From Streptomyces lydicus (GTDB lineage: Bacteria; Actinomycetota; Actinomycetes; Streptomycetales; Streptomycetaceae): a stretch of DNA of 64,000 nt. The notes under the pieces are model-generated. The model was given only the letters and a program-made list of their open reading frames with translations, had not been told where the DNA came from and searched no databases. Shown here one piece after another: positions 8,239-16,373 of this stretch. Location: the NCBI RefSeq assembly GCF_001729485.1, contig NZ_CP017157.1:2914001-2978000 (forward strand). Reading direction: 5' to 3'. Positions within the stretch are counted from its first letter, which is position 1. Each line of letters begins with the position of its first letter. Both the position numbers and the translations under genes were made by a program.

Positions 8239-10338
8239 TCAGCCGGCCAGCGGCTCCGGCAGCGGGTCCGCGTGCAGCACGTCGAGGCGGGACACCGCAC
8301 GCGTCACGGCCACGTACAACCGGTGCAGGCCCCGCGGCTCGGCCGCCACGATGGCCGAGGGCTCCACGACGATCACGTGGTCGTACTCCAGGCCCTTGAC
8401 GACCTTCGCCGGCAGGACCGCGAGCCGCGCCGCCGTACCGACGTCCTCGGAGGTGGCGACCTCCAGGCCCGCCGCCCGCAGCGCCTCGGCCGTCCGCTCC
8501 GCCTCGGCGTCCGCGGTGATCACCGCGATGGCCCCCTCCTGCGTCAGCGCCCGGCGCGCGGCGTCGACCGTCGCGGACAGCAGGTCCGGCACCTGGCGGA
8601 CCGTCAACTCGCCGTCCTGACGCAGGGACCGGGCCGGCGGCACGTCCACGTCGAGCGCGCCCAGCAGCCGGTTGGCCAGGGACATCACGGCGGCCGGCAC
8701 CCGGAAGCCGGTGGTGAGTTCGGTGACCGTCCCCTGGGTCTTGCCCAGATGCGCCAGCTGCTCGGCCCAGGAGCGTGCCGCCCACGGCGCGGTGGCCTGG
8801 GCCAGGTCGCCCAGGACGGTGAGCGAACCGAAGCCGCTGCGGCGGGCGATGGCCCGGCACTGCATGGGGGAGAGGTCCTGGGCCTCGTCGACGACCACGT
8901 GGCCGAAGCTGCCGGGCCGCTCGATCAGGCCGGCGACCTCGTCGATCAACAGCAGGTCCTCGGCGGACCACTTGGCGCTCTTGACCGACCGCGGCGGCCT
9001 GTCCCACACCAGCGCCGCCTGCTCGTCGGCGTCCAGCAGCCCGTCCGCCGCCCGGGCCAGCGCCTCGGCATCGCCCAGCAGGCCGGCGACCACCTCCTCC
9101 GCGCGGACCGTGGGCCACACGGCGTCCAGGAAAGCCGCGACCGGGCGGCAACGGCCGATCTTCCGCTGCCAGGTCATGTTCTTGGGACCCGCCCGGCGCT
9201 CGGCCTGCTCCTGCACCAGCGACACCGCCCGCGAACGGACGTGTTCCCGCCCCACCGCGTACGGCGGCGCCTGCTCGCGGACCTCCTCGACGATGCGGCT
9301 CAACTCGTCGCCGTACACCCGCCAGCGGTAGGAGCCGTCGGGGACGGTGATGCCGTCGGGGACCGCGGTGACCCGGCTGTACAGGGCGCGCTCCAGTACG
9401 GCCGCCATTCGGTGGCTCTGCTTGACGGCCGCCGCCAGTTCACCGTCGACGGCCTGGACCGGGTGGTGGGCCACCACGTCCTCCACCGTGCACTGCGCGA
9501 TGTCGATCTCGCCGAGCGCCGGGAGCACCTGGGCGATGTAGCGCAGGAACGTCTGGTTGGGGCCGATGATCAGCAGACCGCTGCGCTGCAGCCGCTGCGG
9601 GTAGGTGTACAGCAGATAGGCCGCACGGTGCAGACCGACCGCGGTCTTCCCGCTGCCCGGTGCCCCCTGGATGCACACCGAGTCGGCCAGTTCACGGCGC
9701 ACCAGGTCGTCCTGCTCCGGCTGAATGGTGGCGGCGATGTCGCGCATCGGGCCGGTGCGCGGGCGCTCGATCTCGGCCGCGACGATCCGGCTCGCCCCGG
9801 CCGGTACGTCCTCCTGCCGGTCGAGGTGCTCGTCCTCCATGCCCGTCAGGTCCTTCGGCTCGCCGCTGCTGAGCGGTGCCCAGCCGAAGCGCCTGCGGAC
9901 CGCGACGCCCTGCGGCTCCAGGGCGCTCGCCTGATAGAAGGTGCGCGAGACCGGCGCCCGCCAGTCGACGACCAGCGGCGGCGCGGCCGGGTGCTCCGAG
10001 ACCCGGCGGCGCCCGATGTAGTAGCGCTGCCGGCGGTGGTCCCCGGTCTCCGGCGCGTCGTCGAAGTCCAGCCGGCCGAAGAAGAGCGGGCTGTCCGGCT
10101 CCTGAGCCATGTCCCGCGCACGGGTGCGCAGGTAACGGCCCAGCGCCTCCGCGCTCGCGCCGTCCCCCGAGACGTCCTGCCCCTCGGTGACCTGCAGGCC
10201 CGCGTCCTCGACCTGCCGGGTCATCGCGTCCCGGCACAGGGCGACGTACCGCCGCTCCTCGGCGAGTTCGTCGTCCAGCCCGGCGGCATCGCCGGCGCGG
10301 GAGTCCGGGGTGTACGCGTCCTGGGCGTATGACGTCAT
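8239..10338 (-). CDS. HelD/HelR-like SF1 helicase, RNA polymerase recycling and resistance factor
   Basis: 699-aa UvrD/Rep-type superfamily 1 ATPase of the HelD family. It has an N-terminal helical segment (about 20-50), the HelD hallmark YYIGRRRV ... VVDWRAPVSRTFYQ (106-136), Walker A GAPGSGKT (225-232), DEAQDLSP, and C-terminal motifs GLEYDHVIVV and YVAVTRAVSRL. HelD proteins bind RNA polymerase rather than unwinding DNA, and HelR of Streptomyces displaces rifamycin from the enzyme. Placed in the cluster of an RNA polymerase inhibitor beside an exporter, it is a strong candidate for self-resistance. ATG 10338 follows GGAAAGG by 9 nt. Confidence 0.9.
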   Translation of the reverse strand: MTSYAQDAYTPDSRAGDAAGLDDELAEERRYVALCRDAMTRQVEDAGLQVTEGQDVSGDGASAEALGRYLRTRARDMAQEPDSPLFFGRLDFDDAPETGDHRRQRYYIGRRRVSEHPAAPPLVVDWRAPVSRTFYQASALEPQGVAVRRRFGWAPLSSGEPKDLTGMEDEHLDRQEDVPAGASRIVAAEIERPRTGPMRDIAATIQPEQDDLVRRELADSVCIQGAPGSGKTAVGLHRAAYLLYTYPQRLQRSGLLIIGPNQTFLRYIAQVLPALGEIDIAQCTVEDVVAHHPVQAVDGELAAAVKQSHRMAAVLERALYSRVTAVPDGITVPDGSYRWRVYGDELSRIVEEVREQAPPYAVGREHVRSRAVSLVQEQAERRAGPKNMTWQRKIGRCRPVAAFLDAVWPTVRAEEVVAGLLGDAEALARAADGLLDADEQAALVWDRPPRSVKSAKWSAEDLLLIDEVAGLIERPGSFGHVVVDEAQDLSPMQCRAIARRSGFGSLTVLGDLAQATAPWAARSWAEQLAHLGKTQGTVTELTTGFRVPAAVMSLANRLLGALDVDVPPARSLRQDGELTVRQVPDLLSATVDAARRALTQEGAIAVITADAEAERTAEALRAAGLEVATSEDVGTAARLAVLPAKVVKGLEYDHVIVVEPSAIVAAEPRGLHRLYVAVTRAVSRLDVLHADPLPEPLAG

Positions 10339-10427
10339 CGATCGCGACCTTTCCGCAGTGACCGCCTTGCTGTGCTGCGTCCGCGCCGTCCGTACGCGGT
10401 ACGGCGCCGGCGGTGGTTGACGCGCAC

Positions 10428-10466
10428 AGCATAACTGAACCGGGTTAAGAGACTTACCGGGTTGCC
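10428..10466 (-). promoter_or_regulatory. helD-like promoter with TetR-type motif
   Basis: -10 TATGCT on the minus strand (10433-10428). AACCGGGTTAAG (10438-10449) lies immediately upstream between -10 and -35 and matches the tetR/exporter half-sites. ACCGGGTT is repeated directly 17 bp on (10439-10446 and 10456-10463). Confidence 0.5.
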
Positions 10467-10590
10467 CCTGTGCGGGGGCGGCGGTCCCGGGGGCGGGCCG
10501 CGCCGTCGCGTCCGCCCCGCGGAGGCGGGCCCGGAGCCGCCCCCTCCGTGTCCCGCGGGCGCCGGCCAACACCCCTGCCCGGCCACGCAG

Positions 10591-10636
10591 ATAGGGGCTG
10601 TAGGGGTTTTGGGGCGCTCTTTCAGCGGGCTAGCCT
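10591..10636 (+). promoter_or_regulatory. slgE1 promoter with TAGGGG direct repeats
   Basis: TAGGGGCTG (10592) and TAGGGGTTT (10601), plus a weaker TGGGGCGCT (10610), are 9-bp direct repeats. They overlap a poor -35 (TTTTGG, 10608-10613) placed 17 nt before -10 TAGCCT (10631-10636). This is the geometry of an activator-dependent promoter. The related CTAGGGGTTA repeats are at 20671-20700. Confidence 0.55.
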
Positions 10637-10685
10637 GCGAAAGCGGCACACAGGTTTTGCGAGTCCGAGTATTCGGGGTGGGTGG

Positions 10686-11147
10686 ATGGGCAAGGCAATG
10701 GAGCGCGCATGCGACGACGCACGGCACAGTGGAGTGGTGATCGTCAGCAGTCTCGCTTCCGACGCCCACACCTGGAACCTCGTCTATCTCCAACTCCTGC
10801 TGGAAGAGCACGGTTTCCAGGTGGTGAATCTCGGTGCCTGCGTACCCGATGAACTGCTCGTCGCCGAATGCCTGGACCGCGCCCCGGCCATGGTGGTCAT
10901 CAGCAGCGTGAACGGGCACGGATATCAGGACGGCCTGCGCGTCGTCGGGCAACTGCGCCGGCGCCCGGCGCTCGCCCGGACCCGGATGGTGATCGGCGGG
11001 AAGCTCGGGATATCCGGCGCGCGGGACGGACTGCGCGCGGACCAGCTGCTGGACGCCGGATTTGACGCGGTGTTCCCCGACGGACCCGATGCCGTACCGG
11101 AATTCGAGCGCTATCTGAGTCATGTCTTCGAACGAGTCGCCTCATGA
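10686..11147 (+). CDS. slgE1: Glutamate mutase small (cobalamin-binding) subunit
   Basis: 153-aa B12-binding protein of the MutS/GlmS family, the first partner of the coenzyme-B12-dependent rearrangement of L-glutamate to (2S,3S)-3-methylaspartate. The DxHxxG loop is present as DAHTWN, so the Asp and the cobalt-ligand His are kept but the Gly is Asn. The SxL and GG elements appear as ISSVNGHG and IGGKLG. It starts at ATG 10686 after a purine-rich RBS, and its stop overlaps slgE2 (ATGA). The literature describes slgE1-slgE2 as the two mutase subunits; the numbering by gene order is my assumption. Confidence 0.88.
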   Translation: MGKAMERACDDARHSGVVIVSSLASDAHTWNLVYLQLLLEEHGFQVVNLGACVPDELLVAECLDRAPAMVVISSVNGHGYQDGLRVVGQLRRRPALARTRMVIGGKLGISGARDGLRADQLLDAGFDAVFPDGPDAVPEFERYLSHVFERVAS

Positions 11148-12493
11148 ACGTCGAATTCCGTCTTCCGTCACACGTGACGGAAGACGGAACGGCCGGTAAT
11201 TCCACCGGCTTCGGTGAGTTCGTGCGCCGCCGGGCCGCAGCCGGCGAACTCGTCGTCCAACCGCGCATGGGATTCAGTGATCCCGCGCGGATGCGGGCCG
11301 GACTGCTGGCCACCCGGCGCGCCGCGGCCACCACCGTGGGCACCCTCACCGTCGACAGCTACACCCGCGTCGGCGACCTGGCGGCGGCCCGCGACGCCCT
11401 GCGCGCGGGCATCGCGCTCAACGGCTACCCCCTCGCGACGCACCCCCGGGAGACCACCGCGCAGGTCCTCGCGGGCATCGCGGCCGACGACTTCCCCGTA
11501 CAGGTCCGGCACGGCTCGGCCGATCCCGGCCACATCTTCACGGCCCTGACCGCCGCCGGGCTCTCGGCGACCGAGGGCGGACCGGTCTCCTACTGCCTGC
11601 CCTACGGCCGTACGCCGCTGGAGAAGTCCGTCGACAGCTGGGCACGGTGCTGTGAGGAGTTCGCCGAACCGCGGCGGCCGGGCGTGCGGCCGCACCTGGA
11701 GACCTTCGGCGGCTGCATGCTCGGGCAGCTGTGCCCGCCCGGCCAGCTGGTGGCGCTCAGCGTCCTGGAGGCGCTGTTCTTCCACCGCCACGGCCTGCGC
11801 AGCATTTCGGTGAGCTACGCCCAGCAGAGTCACCCCGGCCAGGACCGGGAGGCGGTCCGGGCCCTGCGCGTACTGTGCGCGCGGCTGCTGCCCGACGCGG
11901 ACGTGCACATCGTGGTCTATGCCTACATGGGCCTGTTCCCGCAGACCGCGGACGGCGCCCGGGCGCTGCTCGGCGAGGCCACGCGGCTGGCCCGGGCCAC
12001 CGGGGCCGAGCGGCTCATCGTCAAGACCGAGGCGGAGGCCGACCGCATCCCGACGGTCGCCGAGAACGTCGCCGCGCTGGAACACGCGGGCCGCACCGCC
12101 CGCGGCCACCGCGCGGAGGCCCCGGCGGGCGCCGACGACGACTCCCAGGTGCACGCCGAGGCGTACGCCCTCATCGACGCGGTGCTCAACGCCGCCCCGG
12201 ACATCGGCCGGGCCCTGGTGCAGGCGTTCAAGCGCGGACTGCTGGACATCCCCTACTGCCTCCACCCCGACAACGCCGGCCGCAGCCGGAGCTATCTGGA
12301 CCACGACGGCCGGCTGCGCTGGGCCGACGTCGGTTCGCTCCCGCTGGCCCCGCTGGTCGGGGCCGGCCGCAGCCGGCCGGTCACCTCCGGCGAGCTGATG
12401 AGCGCCCTGTCCTATGTGCGCCGCACCTTCGACGGCGACCCGTACGGCGAGCTGCGCGGGCACCCGCGCGGAAAGGCGGTCGAAGACCGATGA
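11144..12493 (+). CDS. slgE2: Glutamate mutase large (catalytic) subunit
   Basis: 449-aa TIM-barrel protein of the MutE/GlmE family, pairing with the preceding small subunit to make 3-methylaspartate, the amino acid that becomes the tetramate ring and its side chain. Family segments include FVRRRAAAGELVVQPRMGF near the N-terminus, the glutamate/cofactor region ETFGGCMLGQLCPPGQLVA, and VYAYMGLFP. It is slightly shorter than clostridial GlmE. Coupled to both neighbours by ATGA overlaps, so the precursor and sugar-nucleotide genes form one operon. Confidence 0.92.
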   Translation: MNVEFRLPSHVTEDGTAGNSTGFGEFVRRRAAAGELVVQPRMGFSDPARMRAGLLATRRAAATTVGTLTVDSYTRVGDLAAARDALRAGIALNGYPLATHPRETTAQVLAGIAADDFPVQVRHGSADPGHIFTALTAAGLSATEGGPVSYCLPYGRTPLEKSVDSWARCCEEFAEPRRPGVRPHLETFGGCMLGQLCPPGQLVALSVLEALFFHRHGLRSISVSYAQQSHPGQDREAVRALRVLCARLLPDADVHIVVYAYMGLFPQTADGARALLGEATRLARATGAERLIVKTEAEADRIPTVAENVAALEHAGRTARGHRAEAPAGADDDSQVHAEAYALIDAVLNAAPDIGRALVQAFKRGLLDIPYCLHPDNAGRSRSYLDHDGRLRWADVGSLPLAPLVGAGRSRPVTSGELMSALSYVRRTFDGDPYGELRGHPRGKAVEDR

Positions 12494-13557
12494 GAGCACT
12501 CGTGCTGGCCGGCGGGACCGGGACCAGACTGCGTCCGCTCACCCACACCTCGGCCAAGCAGATGGTGCCGGTGGCCAACAAGCCCGTGCTGTTCTACGGC
12601 CTGGAGTCGATCGCCCGCGCCGGGATCATCGACGTCGGCATCGTCGTCGGCGACACCGCGGCGGAGATCCGCGCGGCGGTCGGGGACGGATCGAGGTTCG
12701 GCCTGAAGGTCACCTACATCCCGCAGCACGCCCCGCTCGGCCTGGCCCACGCGGTCCTGGTCGCCCGGGACTTCCTGGGGGAGGAGGACTTCCTCATGTA
12801 CCTCGGCGACAACTTCATCTGCGGCGGGATCACCGGACTCGTTGAGGACTTCCAGGTCAAACGGCCCGACGCGCACATCCTGCTGACCCGGGTGGCCGAC
12901 CCCGGCGCCTTCGGCGTCGCCGAGCTCGGCCCGGACGGGCGGGTCGTGGGGCTGGAGGAGAAGCCGGAGCGGCCCCGCAGCGACCTCGCCATGGTCGGCG
13001 TGTACCTGTTCACCCCGGCCGTCCACGAAGCGGTGCGGAACATCCAGCCCTCCCGGCGGGGCGAGCTGGAGATCACCCACGCCCTGCAACGGCTGATCGA
13101 CACCGGGCGGCGGGTGGACTCCACCCTCATCGAGGACTACTGGAAGGACACCGGTAGCGTGGTGGACATGCTGGAGGTCAACCGCACCGTCCTGGAGAGC
13201 GCCGAACCCCGGCTGGACGGGCTGGTCGACGAGCACAGCGAGATCATCGGCCGGGTCGTGGTCGAGGCCGGGTCGCAGATCCGCGGCTCGCGCATCGTCG
13301 GCCCCGTCGTGATCGGCGCGGACAGCCGGATCACCGGCTCCTACGTCGGCCCGTTCACCTCCATCGGCGAGCGCTGCCGGCTCGACGACTGCGAGGTCGA
13401 GTACTCCGTCGTCCTGCCAGAGACCCGCATCACCGGGGTGCGCCGCATCGCCGCCTCGCTGATCGGACGCAACGTGGAGGTCAGCCCGGCCTCGCACGGC
13501 CCCCGCACCCACCGCCTCGTCCTCGGCGACCACAGCACCGTGCAGATCGCGTCATGA
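12490..13557 (+). CDS. dTDP-glucose synthase (glucose-1-phosphate thymidylyltransferase, RmlA-long)
   Basis: 355 aa, the long RmlA/StrD form with a left-handed beta-helix C-terminus (GRVVVEAGSQIRGSRIVGPV). It has the nucleotide-binding LAGGTGTRLRPLT, the P-loop-distal KQMVPVANKP, and EEKPERPRSD. It catalyses dTTP + glucose-1-phosphate to dTDP-glucose, the first step of the L-rhodinose pathway. ATG 12490 overlaps the slgE2 stop by 4 bp, and its stop overlaps rmlB. Confidence 0.95.
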   Translation: MRALVLAGGTGTRLRPLTHTSAKQMVPVANKPVLFYGLESIARAGIIDVGIVVGDTAAEIRAAVGDGSRFGLKVTYIPQHAPLGLAHAVLVARDFLGEEDFLMYLGDNFICGGITGLVEDFQVKRPDAHILLTRVADPGAFGVAELGPDGRVVGLEEKPERPRSDLAMVGVYLFTPAVHEAVRNIQPSRRGELEITHALQRLIDTGRRVDSTLIEDYWKDTGSVVDMLEVNRTVLESAEPRLDGLVDEHSEIIGRVVVEAGSQIRGSRIVGPVVIGADSRITGSYVGPFTSIGERCRLDDCEVEYSVVLPETRITGVRRIAASLIGRNVEVSPASHGPRTHRLVLGDHSTVQIAS

Positions 13558-14540
13558 ACATCCTGGTCACGGGAGGCGCCGGATTCATCGGCTCGCACTA
13601 CGTCCGGACGCTCCTGGGCACCCCCGGTGCCGCGGACTGCGGCCGGCTGACCGTGCTGGACAAGCTCACCTACGCCGGCAACACCGCCAACCTCGCCACC
13701 GTGTGGGACGACCCGCGGTTCACCTTCGTCCACGGCGACGTGTGTGACGCGGGGCTGGTCGACAAGCTCGTCGCCGACCACGACACCGTGGTGCACTTCG
13801 CCGCGGAGTCACACGTCGACCGCTCCATCACCGGCGCGTCCGACTTCATCATGGCCAACGTCGTCGGCACCCAGACCCTGCTGGACGCGGCGCTGCACCA
13901 CCAGGACTCCTTCGGCACCTTCGTCCTCATCTCGACCGACGAGGTCTACGGCTCCATCGACGCCGGCTCCTGGACCGAGAGCCACCCCGTCGCCCCCAAC
14001 TCCCCGTACGCCGCCGCCAAGGCGTCCAGCGACCTGATCACCCTGGCCTACGGACGCACCCACGGCCTCGACGTACGCGTCACGCGGTGCTCCAACAACT
14101 TCGGCCACCACCACTTCCCCGAGAAGCTCATCCCGCTGTTCGTCACCAACCTCCTGGACGGCAAGCAGGTCCCGCTGTACGGCGACGGCCTGCACATCCG
14201 CGACTGGCTGCACATCGACGACCATGTGCGGGGCATCGAGCTGGTGCGCACCAAGGGCCGCCCCGGCGAGGTCTACAACATCGGCGGCGGCACGGAGCTG
14301 TCCAACATGGCCCTGACCGGGCGCCTGCTGGAGGCGTGCGACGCCGACTGGGACCGGGTCGACCACGTCGCGGACCGCAAGGGCCACGACCGGCGCTACT
14401 CGGTGGACTGGACGAAGATCCGCACCGAGCTGGGGTACGCGCCGCGCCGCGACTTCGACTCCGCCCTGGCCGAGACCATCGACTGGTACCGCACGCACCG
14501 CGAGTGGTGGGAGCCGCTCAAGCACCGCGCGGGACTGTGA
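13554..14540 (+). CDS. dTDP-glucose 4,6-dehydratase (RmlB)
   Basis: 328-aa extended SDR. It has GGAGFIGSHYV for NAD+, STDEVYG, the catalytic YAAAK in SPYAAAKASSDL, and RCSNNFGHHHFPEKLIP. It makes dTDP-4-keto-6-deoxyglucose, the branch point to L-rhodinose. It is the last gene of the slgE1-slgE2-rmlA-rmlB operon, followed by a terminator. Confidence 0.96.
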   Translation: MNILVTGGAGFIGSHYVRTLLGTPGAADCGRLTVLDKLTYAGNTANLATVWDDPRFTFVHGDVCDAGLVDKLVADHDTVVHFAAESHVDRSITGASDFIMANVVGTQTLLDAALHHQDSFGTFVLISTDEVYGSIDAGSWTESHPVAPNSPYAAAKASSDLITLAYGRTHGLDVRVTRCSNNFGHHHFPEKLIPLFVTNLLDGKQVPLYGDGLHIRDWLHIDDHVRGIELVRTKGRPGEVYNIGGGTELSNMALTGRLLEACDADWDRVDHVADRKGHDRRYSVDWTKIRTELGYAPRRDFDSALAETIDWYRTHREWWEPLKHRAGL

Positions 14541-14608
14541 GCCGGGCGGCGCGGCCAGGACGGCGACCACCCGCGCCGTTCCGGGGGCCGCGCCGCCCAC
14601 CGACACCG

Positions 14609-14641
14609 AAGGAGCCGGCCCGCCGCGCGGGCCGGCTCCTT
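14609..14641. terminator. Bidirectional terminator (rmlB / slgN1)
   Basis: A 14-bp perfect stem (AAGGAGCCGGCCCG and complement) with a 5-nt loop and A/T ends, between convergent rmlB and slgN1. Confidence 0.85.
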
Positions 14642-14672
14642 CGCCGTACACCACCGGTGGTTCCGCCGCGGC

Positions 14673-16373
14673 TCAGCCCACGCCGGTCAGCGCCCGCCGG
14701 TCCAGCTTCCCGTTCGGCGTCCGCGGCAGCACGTCCACCGGCACGAACTCCACCGGCACCATGTACGCGGGCAGCGCCTCGGCCACATGCCGGCGCAGCT
14801 CCGCCGCGCCCGGAGGCGCGTCCGCCCGCTCGGCCACCACGTACGCGACCAGCTGCTTGTCGCCGAGCCGCGACTCCTGGGCCAGCACCGCCGCCTGCCG
14901 CACCGCGGGGTGGCCGACCAGTCGTGCCTCCACCTCGCCCGGCTCGACCCTGAAGCCGCGGATCTTGACCTGGTCGTCGGCGCGCCCCACGTACTCCAGC
15001 ACCCCGTCCGCCCGCCGCCGGGCCAGGTCGCCGGTGCGGTACATCCGCTCCCCGCCCGGACCGGCGAAGGGATCGGCGACGAACCGCTCAGCGGTCAGCG
15101 CCGGCCGGCTGACATAGCCGTGGGCCAGCCCGGCGCCCGCCACGTACAGCTCGCCCAGCGCCCCGTTCACCGCGGGTTTGAGCTCGTCGTCCAGGACGTA
15201 GGCCCGCTTGCCGGCGAGGGGCAGGCCGATCGGCAGGGCGGTGCCCGACAGGTCCTCGGCGACGACCGCGTGGTGGGTGGTGAAGCCCATGCTCTCGGCC
15301 GGGCCGTAGCCGTTGCCGAGCCGCAGCGCCGGGTGGTCCCGGCGGGCCTTGGCGATGTGCGGGACGGACGCCGGCTCGCCGCCGGTGATCGCGTAGCGGA
15401 CCCCCTCGAACGCCTCCGGCACCTCGTCCACCAGGAAGTTGAACAGGCTCGCCGAGAGCTGAAGCATGGTCACCCCGTGCCGCGCCACCAGCTCGCCGAT
15501 CTCCAGCGGGTCCGGGTTCTGGCCGGACTGCAGCACACAGCGCGCGCCGAACAGCAGGGCACCGAACAGCTCCAGGCCGAAGGCGTCCCAGGACACCGGG
15601 GAGCACTGCAGGAAGACCTCGTCGGGGCCGAACCCCGCGTAGTCCTGCCCGAGATACGTGCCGGTCAGGGCGCGGTGCGGGGACATCACGCCCTTGGGCC
15701 GGCCGGTGGAGCCGGAGGTGAACATCACGCAGGCGACGTCCTCCGGGCCGACCCCGGTGGCGAGGTTCCCGGCGGGGGCGTCGGACGTGGCCTCGTCCTC
15801 GACGTACAGGGTCGTCGCGGCCGTCAGCCGGCCGCCCAGCGGCCGCGAGGTGACGAGCAGTGGCGCGCCGGTCTCCTCCAGGGACAGGGCCAGCCGCTCC
15901 ACCGGGAACTGCGGGTCGAGCATGGTGTAGCCGCCGCCCGCCTTGAGCACCGCCAGCAGCGCCACCACCATGTCGAAGCCGCGCTCCAGATGGACGCCGA
16001 CCAGCGTGCCCGGTGCGACGCCGAGACCGGCCAGCCGGTGCGCGAGACGGTTGGCCCGCTCGTTGAGCGCGCCGTAGGTCAGCTCCTCGGCCTCGTGGAC
16101 CAGGGCGACGGCGTCGGGGCCCCGCGCGGCCTGCGCCTCGAACAGCTCGTGCACGCACGCCCCGGCGGGCGCCCGCTGCCCGGCGGGCCCGGTGGGCCGC
16201 AGGTCGCTCCAGTGGCGCTCGATGTGCGCCAGGCAGCCCTCCCGGGTGTCGGTGCCGTGGGTCAACGACCAGCCGGCGGGTACCGCGATGCCGGCGGGCC
16301 ACAGGCTGTGGCGGCCCAGGGAGTCCGTGAGGACCACATGGCCGCCGTCGTACTCCTCGAACGGATTGCTCAC
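14673..16373 (-). CDS. slgN1: MbtH-adenylation fusion, 3-methylaspartate-activating enzyme
   Basis: 566 aa in two parts. Residues ~1-65 are an MbtH-like domain (HSLWP, GWSLTHG, HWSDLRP). From ~75 there is a full NRPS adenylation domain with [11 protein letters not shown] (A3), NGYGPAE (A5), YRTGDL (A7), [15 protein letters not shown] (A8) and NGKLDR (A10). SWDAF carries the Asp that binds the amino group. There is no carrier domain, so it loads one in trans, presumably slgN2. A fused MbtH-A protein from streptolydigin biosynthesis, SlgN1, is described as 3-methylaspartate-adenylating. The start is GTG 16373, overlapping the slgE3 stop (GTGA); the longer open frame upstream is slgE3 sequence in another frame. 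Confidence 0.95.
   Translation of the reverse strand: MSNPFEEYDGGHVVLTDSLGRHSLWPAGIAVPAGWSLTHGTDTREGCLAHIERHWSDLRPTGPAGQRAPAGACVHELFEAQAARGPDAVALVHEAEELTYGALNERANRLAHRLAGLGVAPGTLVGVHLERGFDMVVALLAVLKAGGGYTMLDPQFPVERLALSLEETGAPLLVTSRPLGGRLTAATTLYVEDEATSDAPAGNLATGVGPEDVACVMFTSGSTGRPKGVMSPHRALTGTYLGQDYAGFGPDEVFLQCSPVSWDAFGLELFGALLFGARCVLQSGQNPDPLEIGELVARHGVTMLQLSASLFNFLVDEVPEAFEGVRYAITGGEPASVPHIAKARRDHPALRLGNGYGPAESMGFTTHHAVVAEDLSGTALPIGLPLAGKRAYVLDDELKPAVNGALGELYVAGAGLAHGYVSRPALTAERFVADPFAGPGGERMYRTGDLARRRADGVLEYVGRADDQVKIRGFRVEPGEVEARLVGHPAVRQAAVLAQESRLGDKQLVAYVVAERADAPPGAAELRRHVAEALPAYMVPVEFVPVDVLPRTPNGKLDRRALTGVG

Larger units (their letters stand above)
10339..10685. other. Divergent control region helD-like / slgE1
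   Basis: 347 bp without a gene. It holds the helicase promoter with TetR-type sites (10428-10466), a very GC-rich stretch (10470-10560), and the slgE1 promoter with TAGGGG repeats (10591-10636). Confidence 0.7.

Noticed and set aside
8272..10332. 686-aa plus-strand ORF opposite the helicase
   Set aside because: Gln/His/Arg-rich shadow frame of the HelD-like gene with no RBS or domain.
10686..12493. Glutamate mutase as source of a beta-amino-acid PKS starter (vicenistatin type macrolactam)
   Set aside because: No VinO-like decarboxylase, dipeptide protection or acyltransfer genes are seen; the MbtH-A, C-PCP and Dieckmann cyclase set fits tetramate formation.
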